Source: Sphagnum compactum
Lineage: Eukaryota; Bryophyta; Sphagnopsida; Sphagnales
Assembly (NCBI GenBank): GCA_965153455.1
Contig: OZ234501.1
Span: 5,270,001 to 5,334,000, forward strand
Direction of reading: 5' to 3'
Length of the DNA: 64,000 nt
Part shown: positions 24,279 to 33,696 of the stretch, in pieces
Layout of the letters: each line of letters begins with the position of its first letter
Numbering within the stretch: the stretch's first letter is position 1
Notes under the pieces: model-generated
What the model saw: only the letters and a program-made list of their open reading frames with translations
Databases searched by the model: none
Told to the model about the DNA's origin: nothing
Made by a program: the position numbers and the translations under genes

Positions 24279-27200
24279 ATGAAGTCTAGTAATAAAAATA
24301 ATGGTGGTGGGGTGCATCGTCCTCAACGGACAAGAAGCAGCGGCAGCAGCAAGATCTATGGCGGTGGTCACATGAGCAGCTGCTGCTCTAGTCATCATGG
24401 GTGCAACCAGCAGCTTCACCACTTGGAGCAGCAAGCTACAGTCGTAGCACTAGATGCAGCTGCACTCCTCCAGCCACCCACCGTCCCTATTTCCAGACTT
24501 GCTGTACAGTGTATGTTTTGCTTAATTAGTCTCATCCTTGGATTCCGCTTCACCAGAGAATCAAGCCAGCTGGTGCTGTTTGGAGCCAATATTGTGCAAC
24601 ATCATCATAACGTTGAAGGAGGAACTTCTTCTTCTTCTTCTTACACACATCATCATCTATCCAGTAGTACTTTCAACTTCTCAGCCTTGAAGAACAGCAA
24701 ATCAAGTGGGATCAGGAGCAACCTGGCCTGGCACATCTCTCAAACCCTTTGTGGCAATGGATCATCAGATCTCTTTGGAACTTTGGTTCGACATAGCTTA
24801 CCAGTGCTGCAGCATCATGAGCAGCACAAGCAGCAGCATCCTGATGATCCAACAACAATTACATTGCCAGGGCAGTTTTCCTCCCAGGCTGCCAAAACTG
24901 GAGCCACTACTACTCATGTGTGGCGGCATGAGATTTTGATAAGGCCATGGCCACATCCAGATCCTCTTGACGTCATGCAGGCCTATAGTCTCATCTCAAG
25001 AGTCCAGCTTGAGCAGCGACGGATTCATGATGGCTTCAAAGACCAAGTCTGGAAACCCATCATTGCCATAACCCCAACATTCGTCCGCACCTTTCAAGCT
25101 CTGCATCTTACCGGTAAGGAAGGTATTTAACCCTTAAAAAAAAGCATGAAGTGAATTGCCTGCCTGCCAGTAGACCGATATCACCACTGCTGCCTTTTGC
25201 AATTGCTGTTTTTTTGCAGTTAAAAACATCTCTATGCAAATGCTAGTTTCTTTGTCCACAAATTCTTAACCCACCCATGGTCCATCAGCATGTCAGAATG
25301 AATGTGAGGGTTCACTCAGGGCACTTTGGTTTCAATTGCAATGTAGAAGAAAGAAGTGTACATTTAACCCTAGAAGGCATGAAGCGAATTGCCTGCCAGT
25401 AGACTGATCACCACTGCCCACTTTTGCAATTGCAGTTTTTTTGCAGTTGAAAACATCTCTATGCAAATGCTAGTTTCTTTGTCGACAAATTCTTAACCCA
25501 CCCATGCTGTTCATCAGTATGTCAGAATGTGAGGGTTGAGGGGGCCAATGGTTTAAATTGCATTGGAGAAGCATAAATTTAACCCTAAAAAGGATGAAGC
25601 CAATTGCCTGGCAGTAGACCAATATCACTGCCACCATGGGGTGCAATTGCAGTTTTTTGCAGTTAAAACATCTCTATGCAAATGCTAGTTTCTTTGCCCA
25701 CAAATTCTTTGAACAACCCATGTTCATCAGCATGTCAGAATAATGTAAGGGTTGACTTGGTGTGCATCTTTTGAATTGAATTGAAGAAGAAGAAAGAAGC
25801 ATACAATTTGGAGTGTGAAAGAATAGTACTTATGAATTGTGTCTGTCCTCATGTGTCAACAACAGAACAAAACACTGTTTATGTCCACTGTCAACACACA
25901 ACAACAGACAGACATTGATTGTCTGTTTTGCTTTCTTTCTCTTCTTCTTCTTCTCTTCAACCTGAATGGCACTCATGTTGCATTTACAAGGGTGGATGGG
26001 TGGGTGGTGATGCAGGTCTCTTGCATACTCTGTCGCTTGTACCTGGACCTGTGATATGGATCGTAATTGAGGCAGGGGGTGTGACCAATGAGACTGCATC
26101 CTTGCTCACACAGGCCCGTGTGCACAGATTGGTGCATTTGGGTTTGGAGAAGGAGTCTGCCATCACAACACCGGGAAACTCTGAGGAGGAGGACCGGGAG
26201 CTCCAGCTGGAGACAAGATTACGTATCGAAGGCTTGAGGTATGTGCACTCAGAAGTTGCCAGAACAGAAACTCTGCCTTTTGTGTTGGTTTGTATAGTGT
26301 GTTGATGTATTAGATAATGGTTGAGTTACTGCCTATTATAATAATGCTGGTAAGGTGGGGTTGTGAGCTTGATTGGTTGGGTGAGCCGGCCACCAAATTC
26401 AGCATAATAGGCAATAACGAGACCATTAGCTTACATAAATGATTTTTGACCATTATGTGAATTTTGAAAAGGATGGTTGATGATTATGCAAAAATTATGG
26501 TCAGTGAAAAGGACAGGTGATGATTATGTGAAATTATGTATAGAGAAGGCCTAGCCAGAGGCCCGTCCTTGTTTTGAGTTGCCTTCACTCGAGGGTAGTA
26601 GCCTGAGTGTTGGCCAGTGAAAAACAAGGAGAGGCCAAGGGCCCTCCCCTTCTCCAGCTAAAAACCTGCCTTAATTTTCAGAGGATGTGTGCTTCCACTG
26701 TGGAAGATTTCTTCTGTTTTGTGAGATCCTGGAAGATTGTTGCCTTTGCTGAGTTCTTGGGCCTGAAAATGGTCATCTAAATATACTAGAAAAATTGGGG
26801 CAGGTTTTTACAGACAGTGAAAAGCACAGGTGATGATTTGATGGCAACAGTAAGGTCAGCTTGGACGTGAGATTTTTCTGCAATTTAAGAACCTGAAATT
26901 TAAGTGGCATAATCTGCCCTCATAATCATCCTTGTTTACATAATTGTTAAAATGGATTCTAAATTGTCCCATGGTCATCATTTCTGCATTCTTTTCAGAT
27001 TTGTGTGGGAGCACAAGCTGGAGGGCATCATTGTGTTTGCTGATGAGAGCAATGTGCACAGCTTGCAATTTTTTGACACAGTTCAGGAGGTGAATTGGGT
27101 TGGGGTAGTGTCTGTCAGTATGCTTGGACATGCGAGTTTTGGAGAGCCTGTCACAGAGAGATCGCATACTGGTGATCTCCCTGAACACAAATATAAAGAA

Positions 27201-28623
27201 GAGCATGGAATGCACCAGATTATGGATACTGGGTTGAGGTTTGAACCACGAGTTCAAGGACCAGTTTGTGACTCAGCAGGCAATCTTATAGGCTTTCACA
27301 CGTTTGACAACTCAACTTTGGATCATAGGCTATTCATGGAGGGAGGACAATCCCACAGGAGAACATTAGAATGGGCAGGTTTTGTGTTGAATGCAAAGGT
27401 TGTTTGGGAAGAAGCGGGAGGCGACCAGCAGCCAGCATGGTTAGATGCCTGGCTCAACTGGACTATTTCTTCTGATGACTCGAAATTCCCTGACATCAGA
27501 GCCATCCTGAGTGACGAAAGGAAGTTGAAGGTGCTGGGTGGTTGTGGGCACCAGGTGCTACTATGGTGGGCTCGCATGGAGGCTCCTGCTGACAGCAACT
27601 ACATTTCCAAGTTGGTTTTGCATCCTCCTCCTTTGCCTTTTTCTCTTGTCCTTTTCTTTCACCCTGTGCTCAAGGGACTACCAGTCCCAGTGATCTGCCA
27701 TCATCCCAACAGGCTAGTGGTATAGTTCTCATGGCTACAGGGTTGTGGGTTGGTGCTGTTGGGTTGTGACCCATAACCAACCATCTTTAGGGGCTGACTT
27801 GCTACATGTCTCTTCCTGATTGAACATCCATGCCCCAGTTCTATTGCATCTTAAGCTGCCTGTCTCTCATTCTGTGTGTGAATGAAGAGTGATCCATATC
27901 CATTCTGTGTATGGACAAAATGCGATCTGCATCCACCTATCTGCTGAGCATGTTATTGATGTAAGGGATGTTGGTTATGCCAGGTAATTGGCTTGAGGCT
28001 GCTGGTTACTGGAATAGCCTTGGTGCTCCTGTGCCTCAGCTATTTTGGTTAACCCAGCCCTCTTGCTGATTATCTAGTCCACAGCCAGGTTTAGGGGGCC
28101 TGGACGTTGGCAATTTTTAGTAATCAGTGGTCCCTCGCCAGTTACTTAATCCATAAGCAGCTTTACAGGCCATCTTGCTGAGGTGTCTCTTCCTCATTGG
28201 ACCCCAGTTATATCACATATTAAGCTGCCTACTGCCAGTTTTTGAGCTAGGTTTCACTTTACGTCCATAACCAGCTCAGCACATGGATGCTTCACTACTG
28301 TACATCCATAACCTGCACAGCATGGGGATGCATCACGACTGCAGTATGCTGATTATGTCAAGTAACCAGCCAGCTCTTGTCTGTTACCTGTGAGGTCTGA
28401 CTGACTTGTTTGAAAACATCAATCAATCTACTTATCATTTGACAAGGGCTCCACTTCTGAACTGTGCAGATGGACACTGGACTCCCCTTTGGAGATAGTT
28501 GTACCTGCAAGTAGCACACCATCACCACTCCCTGCCATGCGGAGTGGTAGAGAATGGCGGCCCCATTTGCCTAGCCCTACTCCTGGAGGTTATGATATTG
28601 ATGGTGCATACCAGCACCAGTAG
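24279..28623 (+). CDS. IRX14-like: GT43 xylan glycosyltransferase, IRX14-type
   Basis: Four exons join in phase: 24279-25113, 26016-26238, 26999-27610 and 28470-28623, giving 607 codons. The ATG follows an in-frame TAG at 24270. Residues about 72-91 form one hydrophobic segment, fitting a type II Golgi anchor. The catalytic region begins near residue 258 (ITPTFVRTFQALHLTG), continues with VIWIVIEAGGVTNET, GIIVFADESN (residues 362-371) and VQGPVC, and ends with GHQVLLWWARMEAPADSN. These are the GT43 landmarks, and the ADESN and HQVLLWW phrases resemble IRX14 more than IRX9. The family builds the xylan backbone with IRX9/IRX10 partners in the Golgi. The DxD-like site reads D-E-S rather than the recalled ADDSN of Arabidopsis IRX14. 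The first exon has a long Ser/His/Gln-rich stem. Intron 1 carries a triplicated 230-bp repeat and intron 2 a MITE. Confidence 0.88.
25127..25805. repeat. three tandem copies of about 215-237 bp in GT43 intron 1
   Basis: Units begin 'ttaaccctt/ttaaccc' at 25127, 25364 and 25579. Each contains 'gaattgcctgcc', 'tttttttgcagtt', 'catctctatgcaaatgctag', 'acaaattctt' and 'catcagcatgtcagaatg' in order. Repeated TTTTTTGCAG sequences look like splice acceptors, so each unit carries a decoy 3' splice site. The true acceptor is at 26015. Confidence 0.85.
26315..26428. mobile_element. foldback MITE, family M1, in GT43 intron 2
   Basis: The left end TAATGGTTGAGTTACTGCCT pairs with the right end, whose reverse complement begins TAATGGTCTCGTTATTGCCT. 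The match continues through 'attat' and 'gctg'. It is about 114 bp. Parts of the ends resemble the elements at 29163-29267 and 62809-62904 ('gcc.attat', 'ggtaaggtg'). Confidence 0.6.
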
Positions 28624-29669
28624 ATGCAAGACAAGGCAGCAAGAAGTCAGGATTCCAAGCCACAAGATGTTCAAGAGAAAAGGGCAGGATCCAATCAAAA
28701 ACTGGAAATTTTTTATGACTGACAGAACAGAGTCCAATGGAATTCAGAAGAATTTGCTTGTGACCCATCTCTGGCATGTCTTTTGCTTCTCAATTTTGTT
28801 GTGTAGACTCTGCATGGAAAGTTCATTTTTTGGGCCTTGGAACCTAGAAGCAAAGGAATACCATAATTTCTGTAGTTTAACTTTTGATTAAGCTACTCAC
28901 CAAAGAGAGTTAGATTGTCACCAGAATTTAGTCTCAACAGATATGAACACCCAAAATTAGTTTTGGGTTTTTGACAATCTTGGTAAGTAGAAAATTGTAG
29001 ACAGGCTGCAAACCTTAGTAATTAGAGTTTCATTACGAGTGTTATGGGAGCTTTTGCCACTATCACTACATTCAGAGAAGGTCTATCCATCCATTTGGTT
29101 CTTTTGGCAACAAGCACCGTAGCATTCAATGCAAGCCAACAATTGCCGGGTTCTCAAATTGTGGAACAGGCAAGTCCCTGCCCATTCTGTTGGGTAAGGT
29201 GCCAGTAAGGCTGTTAGGACAAGCTATGTGGCAGACCCCACATAATGGGCAAGGGTGAGGCCATTCCATGACATTATGGTATTATCGGCTGACAGATTCA
29301 ATGATTCAAATAAAAATTCATGTACAACAGACACATTTTGTTCACTACTACAAGTGTATTATCATCATTGGAAGTTTTTGTCATATAATGTGGCCAAGAA
29401 AATGACATTACAACCCTAATGTATTACATTATGCTTCCCCCAGGGTGCTACTGCCTCCTATTGAGTCACAAGGGTGAGGCTAGTAGGCCGAAACCTAGGG
29501 ATGGACTTGCTTACAACTAACTATTAGAAGAATGACCAGGAAAAGCCAATTGTAGGAGTCAAGTTCATGTTTTCAACGTACCTTGTACTTGTCCTCAGAG
29601 ATCTCCCTGCCTTTAGAGTTCTCCCCGTTTTTGTTGTTTAAATAGAATCTTCCAAAATCTCAATCCACT
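28624..29669. other. 3' region of GT43 and intergenic spacer
   Basis: The sequence after the GT43 stop probably includes its 3' UTR. No further gene is seen. The interval contains the small foldback element at 29163-29267 and, at its right edge, a 73-bp segment (29511-29583) duplicated from the kinase gene exon-intron junction. Confidence 0.45.
29163..29267. mobile_element. foldback MITE, family M1, second copy
   Basis: It begins GGAACAGGCAAGTCCCTGCCC and its right end, reverse-complemented, begins GGAATGGCCTCACCCTTGCCC, continuing into CATT.TGTTGGG. The interior 'gggtaaggtgcc' and 'ctgttagg' recur at 36513-36544 and, inverted, at 62809-62904. No target-site duplication is evident. Confidence 0.6.
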
Positions 29670-30006
29670 TCAACCTGTTGGACTTGTTTTCTTCAAAACA
29701 TGCCGAGTGCGCTGAAGGATACTGGACTTTCCACATTGTGTTGCAATGTCAATTGCATTCTCCAGAAACAGCCCTTTAATGGCCACTTTCTCCACTTCAA
29801 CCGCCTTCCAAGCCCATATGGATTCCATGGTAGCCTCACGTTCAGGTGCATTGTGGACTTTCAGATAAACTTCTGCACAAGTATCTTCAAAGAACTGCAA
29901 AAAAATATAGAACTTTATTAGTTGCAACCAAACTTACAACTAACTATTATAAGAATGACCAGGAAAAGCCAATTGTAGTAGTCAAGTTTACATTTTCAAC
30001 GTACCT
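29511..30006. repeat. 73-bp direct duplication of an exon-intron junction
   Basis: 29511-29583 and 29934-30006 are nearly identical ('ttacaactaactatta.aagaatgaccaggaaaagcc' through 'ttttcaacgtacct'). In gene orientation each is the start of an intron beginning GTACGTTGAAAA. The right copy is the donor used after exon 1. The left copy follows the stop in exon 2, implying a past tandem duplication of an exon plus intron start, with the extra C-terminal exon since lost or non-coding. Confidence 0.75.
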
Positions 30007-32020
30007 CCATGTCGTCCTCCCACCAGTTGCGCTCTTTGTTCTTCAGAGCTTGCCAAGCTATGAAGGCTATTGGACTTTCCACATGCCAAGCATGAAAGGC
30101 AAACCAGACCTCCTTCCAAGCAATTGAGGCTCTCCGTAGCTCATGTTTCCACCTTAGGAAATTGCCTTTATTTTTCCTACGCCAAGCATTTAAGGTTGTT
30201 GGGAATGCCTTCCATTCTTTTGAGGTTGCCAAGATTTCCTTTAGCCAATTTTCTGCTGTTGGGCCTAAGAGATTGTAAGGCTCCAGAGCCTCATTGGCCC
30301 AGATCTCCCTGACCATCCTCTCAATTTCCCTCTTTGAGTGGAACTGACGTTCCTCTAACGTCTCCATCTCCGATCCATCGGAGTATGTCCCCAACTCCCC
30401 GGGACGGAACCCCCTCCCCACGTGATTAGTCCAAGTCTCTTTCACCAGATCCCAAGCTTTGCCGAAGGCATACAAAACTCCGTAGCCCATTATGGTACTA
30501 TCCTGCCTTAAAGCTTTCCGCCGTTCGAAGATCTCTGTCCGGATTGGCAGTATGGTACTATCCTGCCTTAAAGCTTTCCGCCATTCGAAGATCTCTTTCA
30601 CGATTGGCAGCATGGTACTATCCTGCCTTAAAGCTTTCCGCCCTTCGAAGATCGCTTTCACGATTGGCAGTATTTCTAGGACGACCTTCTTGTCCTCCTT
30701 CCAAGTCGCAAATTCCGCGCCAAGTCCTTGGGCAACCGCCTGCTTCCAAGAGTTTGAACTTCCAGGAGCATAGAACTTCCCGCCACGTCCTTGGGCAACC
30801 ATCTTCTTCTCCCAGAGGGTTACAACTAAATTCGAAGTTTCCGAGGTCGTGGCCGCAGCTTGGATCTCCTTCAGCTCCATTTTGATCCGAGGTTGGGCGC
30901 GCCTCTTGGTTTGCTGCGAACCCGGTGGGTGTAATATGAGTTCCTCCTTCAAGGTTTTTATGATCGATATCCATCCAGGCCGTTCCAGTGGCTCCGTGTG
31001 CCAACAAGCACGCAACAATTCTTTCATCGTGAGATTCACGTGAGCAGGAAGCTCTGGTCTTTGCCCTGAAAGAACCACATTGTAGTCTGACCGGGCACAC
31101 TTTTCGAACGGAATGCGTCCAGTTAGTAGCTCATAACATAACATTCCATAACTATACACGTCTGCCGCAGGTGAGATTATGGGCTTGGCTCCATTTCTCA
31201 GCGCTTGCAACACTTCGGGCGCCCTCCAAAAGCGTGTACCCACTACGCCATCCGAAGTGTCAAAGTCCCCAATCTTCACGTAGAAATACATCGACTCCGA
31301 AGCTTGCTGCGATCCATCAACCTCTTCTTCTCTAGGATCCATAATCACAGGTGTAACAAGGATGTTCGAAGCCTTTAAGTCTGCGTGTATCAAATCGCAT
31401 CGGTGTAAGTCCTCCATCCCTTGTGCAATATGCATCATCATCGTGATGGTGTTGTTGTAGTCAAATGGCATTTGCCCATCCTCCAGATAATTCATACGAC
31501 GGTCAATGAGGGTTTGCAAGTCACCGGCCATCCGTTCCATAACTACCCACGCATTCCCGACGAAATCTATTCCTACGCCAAACACTCTACAAATTGCCGA
31601 ATTGTTTTGTTTTCTAGTTTTCATCACCATTTCCAGTCGCCTTTGCAATCGAAACAAATCAACGTTGCCGTGTTTTAATCTTTTGACGATCACGGGCGTA
31701 GAAAACTTTGCACAACGAGCGAAGTAAACATGTGCCTGGCCACCTTCCGCAAGCAACTGTACTAAAACAAGCTCAGATTGTTTCAACATATGCACCTCCA
31801 CACAACTACTCTTGCCTTCATTATTTTGAGTCTCCGGCACAAAATTTGAATCTTGCAGATCCTTCGACAAAAGCTCAGTCCAGAGCTCCTGCGGTGCTGT
31901 TGAATAATATGTATGTTCACCCGTACTACTAGTAGTTGCATCATTCTGCAACTCTCGATTGTGAAACGACGGAGTTGCTGATACGAAGTGTGTAACTTGT
32001 CCTACACCATTCGATTCCAT
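29670..32020 (-). CDS. TKL-like protein kinase with Trp-rich C-terminal region
   Basis: Exon 1 is 32020-30005 and exon 2 is 29894-29670, joined in phase 0 at GAG|GTACGT and TTTTTTGCAG|TTC, giving about 746 residues. The frame stays open to 32089, but no ATG lies between the upstream stop and 32020, so I start at the ATG at 32020. The kinase domain spans about residues 80-355. The glycine loop is degenerate (LAEGGQAHVY, 90-99), the lysine is in PVIVKRL (K113), the catalytic loop reads HADLKASN (212-219), the metal loop reads DFD instead of DFG (252-254), and APE is at 267-269. The C-terminal third has three 20-residue tandem repeats (FE.RKALRQDST) and a Trp-rich tail (WKAF, AWRRK, RWKHE, AWKEVW). 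I do not know its substrate. Loss of HRD Arg and DFG Gly makes weak activity or a pseudokinase possible. Confidence 0.8.
30491..30670 (-). repeat. three perfect-period 60-bp repeats inside the kinase exon
   Basis: On the plus strand 'tatggtactatcctgcctta' (or catggt...) starts at 30491, 30551 and 30611. Each unit keeps frame and encodes a 20-residue module with RKALRQDST. Near identity at DNA level points to recent expansion. Confidence 0.9.
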
Positions 32021-32089
32021 GTCGAGCCCCGAGCTGCTATAGTCGTGAGCGTCTGCCGTCACCTCTTGATTTCGGCTCCCCGACGCCAC

Positions 32090-33138
32090 CCGAGTGCAGA
32101 ACTATGGATTTGCGTAGAGAGAGAAAACAAAAACGTCTTCAACTTTCAACACTACTAATCGACACCGCAAATCCTTGACTAGGGGAGGAACTCAAATCTA
32201 TGAGAGATGACCACTGCCCCACTAGACTTGCTTAGGCTCGATGATTGGAACACGTCCTAAGTAAGAGAGCACGAAACAAAGATTTGCCACAACTGCATGA
32301 AGAATGATAATTGAAACGATCAGGATGAAAAGAAAGAAAGAAAAAAAAGACTATGACGATCAAAAACAAGCGAGAACGAACGAGACAAACTCAACGTCAG
32401 GTAGCAAGCGCGGATTACTTATGAATACCAGGCACGCAGTTACACAAAAGCGTCGGAGAAGAGGAGCTGGCTATCACGCGGTAAGAGAACGGGGACGCGT
32501 AAAAGTCGTCGAAGAAACCTCTTCGTAGATACCAGGAGCTCTTCTGCAGACGCTGAATCCCTACCTGCAGAGCTCCTAGTCCCGAGGGAGGAGAATATCC
32601 CCGGTGTAAAAACCTAGGATTTTGTTTTCTGCTATTTTTCTTTTCTTTAGTAATCAACGGTTCGAGTCAGTGACGCCCTCTTTCATCTCGCTTCCTATGT
32701 TTCTAGTTTTCATTTGGAATCTCCAATGCTGAAAGGAATCAAAGGTTTAGTATGAAAAGAAGTCTTGTCGGTTGAAAGAAAAAGAGTGACCTGGAAAGAT
32801 GTGGACGTAGTCAGGAATCTTCCGGCAATTCCCAGGGAGCTTACGGCTCTCGCTGGCAGTGTTTTTTCTTCTGGCGAATCATATAGCCAGATTTCTAACT
32901 TTTTAAAAACCCTGGCTACCAATAGAAAAGGACGAGACAGGGTTTTGATTTTAAAATCGCCTCAAAGTGACAGCAAATTGTTTTTTGCTGGGGACGGTGT
33001 CATTACCTTTATGTCTACTGGCTGCAGTTTAAAGTATGGGAGAAGGTTCCAGATGTACGGTGGGATGAGACTGAAAATTCGGAAGGCCCTATATGTGGAA
33101 TATTAGGTATCTGACATAAAATACAGCACAAAAATAAA
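32090..33138. other. kinase upstream region; unassigned open stretch
   Basis: This includes the kinase promoter or leader. A plus-strand frame stays open from 32765 to 33106, about 113 codons, with phrases such as VRNLPAIPRELTALAGSVF and RDRVLILKSPQSDSK. It has no ATG at its start and no recognised domain. It could be an exon remnant, but I do not call a gene. Confidence 0.35.
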
Positions 33139-33696
33139 TCTTATATATAAAGTGCCTTGTCTGTCCGTCGAGGTCCTGAAAGTCGAGGTCTTGTCCGTCC
33201 GTCGAGGTCCTGAAACCCAGATCGGGACCCGCCTGTCCGTCCGTCTGGTCGACGTCCTGAAACCCAGATCCCAAATTGTAAAAGTAAAATAACCACCCAA
33301 AAACCTGCCTGGCTCCTCTTTTCCGGGTTTTCGTGAAACCCGGCAGTTCTGTGCACGAAAACCCGGCAGTTCTGTGATTATGTGGATGAAATATTATACG
33401 TTTTTAGTTCCGTCGAGGTACTGAAAGTCGAGGATGGATGATTATGCAGGTGAAAATATTACGTATTTAGAGTTCCATCTAATTAGGAGTTCTGGATGGA
33501 TTGATGATGTGGATGAAATATTATGTAATCCACTGAGGGGTTCTGAATGGATGATTATATGGATGAAATATCATTATATTTGTAATTCCATCCAATTAGG
33601 AGTTCTGGATGGATGACTATGTGGATGAAAATATCACGTATTTGGGAGTTTTTTCCCAGTGCCGTGTCGTGCCTGCAAGGCACGGGTTACCACTAG
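33139..33696 (+). mobile_element. non-autonomous Helitron (558 bp)
   Basis: The left end is TCTTATATATAAAGTGCC, the typical plant Helitron 5' TC-TATATA start. The right end has the hairpin CGTGCC-TGCAA-GGCACG at 33669-33685, then seven bases, then CTAG at 33693-33696. The element lies between A (33138) and T (33697), matching the A|T insertion rule and the absence of duplication. Inside are tandem variants of 'gtccgtccgtcgaggtcctgaaa' words (33160-33265) and four diverged units of about 65 bp with 'ggatggatgattatgtggatgaaa'. No RepHel coding sequence is present. Confidence 0.85.

Noticed and set aside
30492-31043. Plus-strand ORFs opposite the kinase exon (such as 30492-30773 and 30544-30885)
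   Set aside because: They mirror the 60-bp repeats and the coding constraint of the kinase strand; no domain or splice context supports them.
32021-32089. Kinase start at the GTG at 32089
   Set aside because: Plant nuclear genes start with ATG; the first in-frame ATG after the upstream stop is at 32020. An upstream exon cannot be excluded.
32765-33106. 113-codon open frame beside the Helitron
   Set aside because: It lacks an ATG, a recognised domain and splice partners; reported only as unassigned.
33089-33356. Minus-strand ORFs rich in DGQ/RTD/GRT residues
   Set aside because: They are translations of tandem repeats inside the Helitron.
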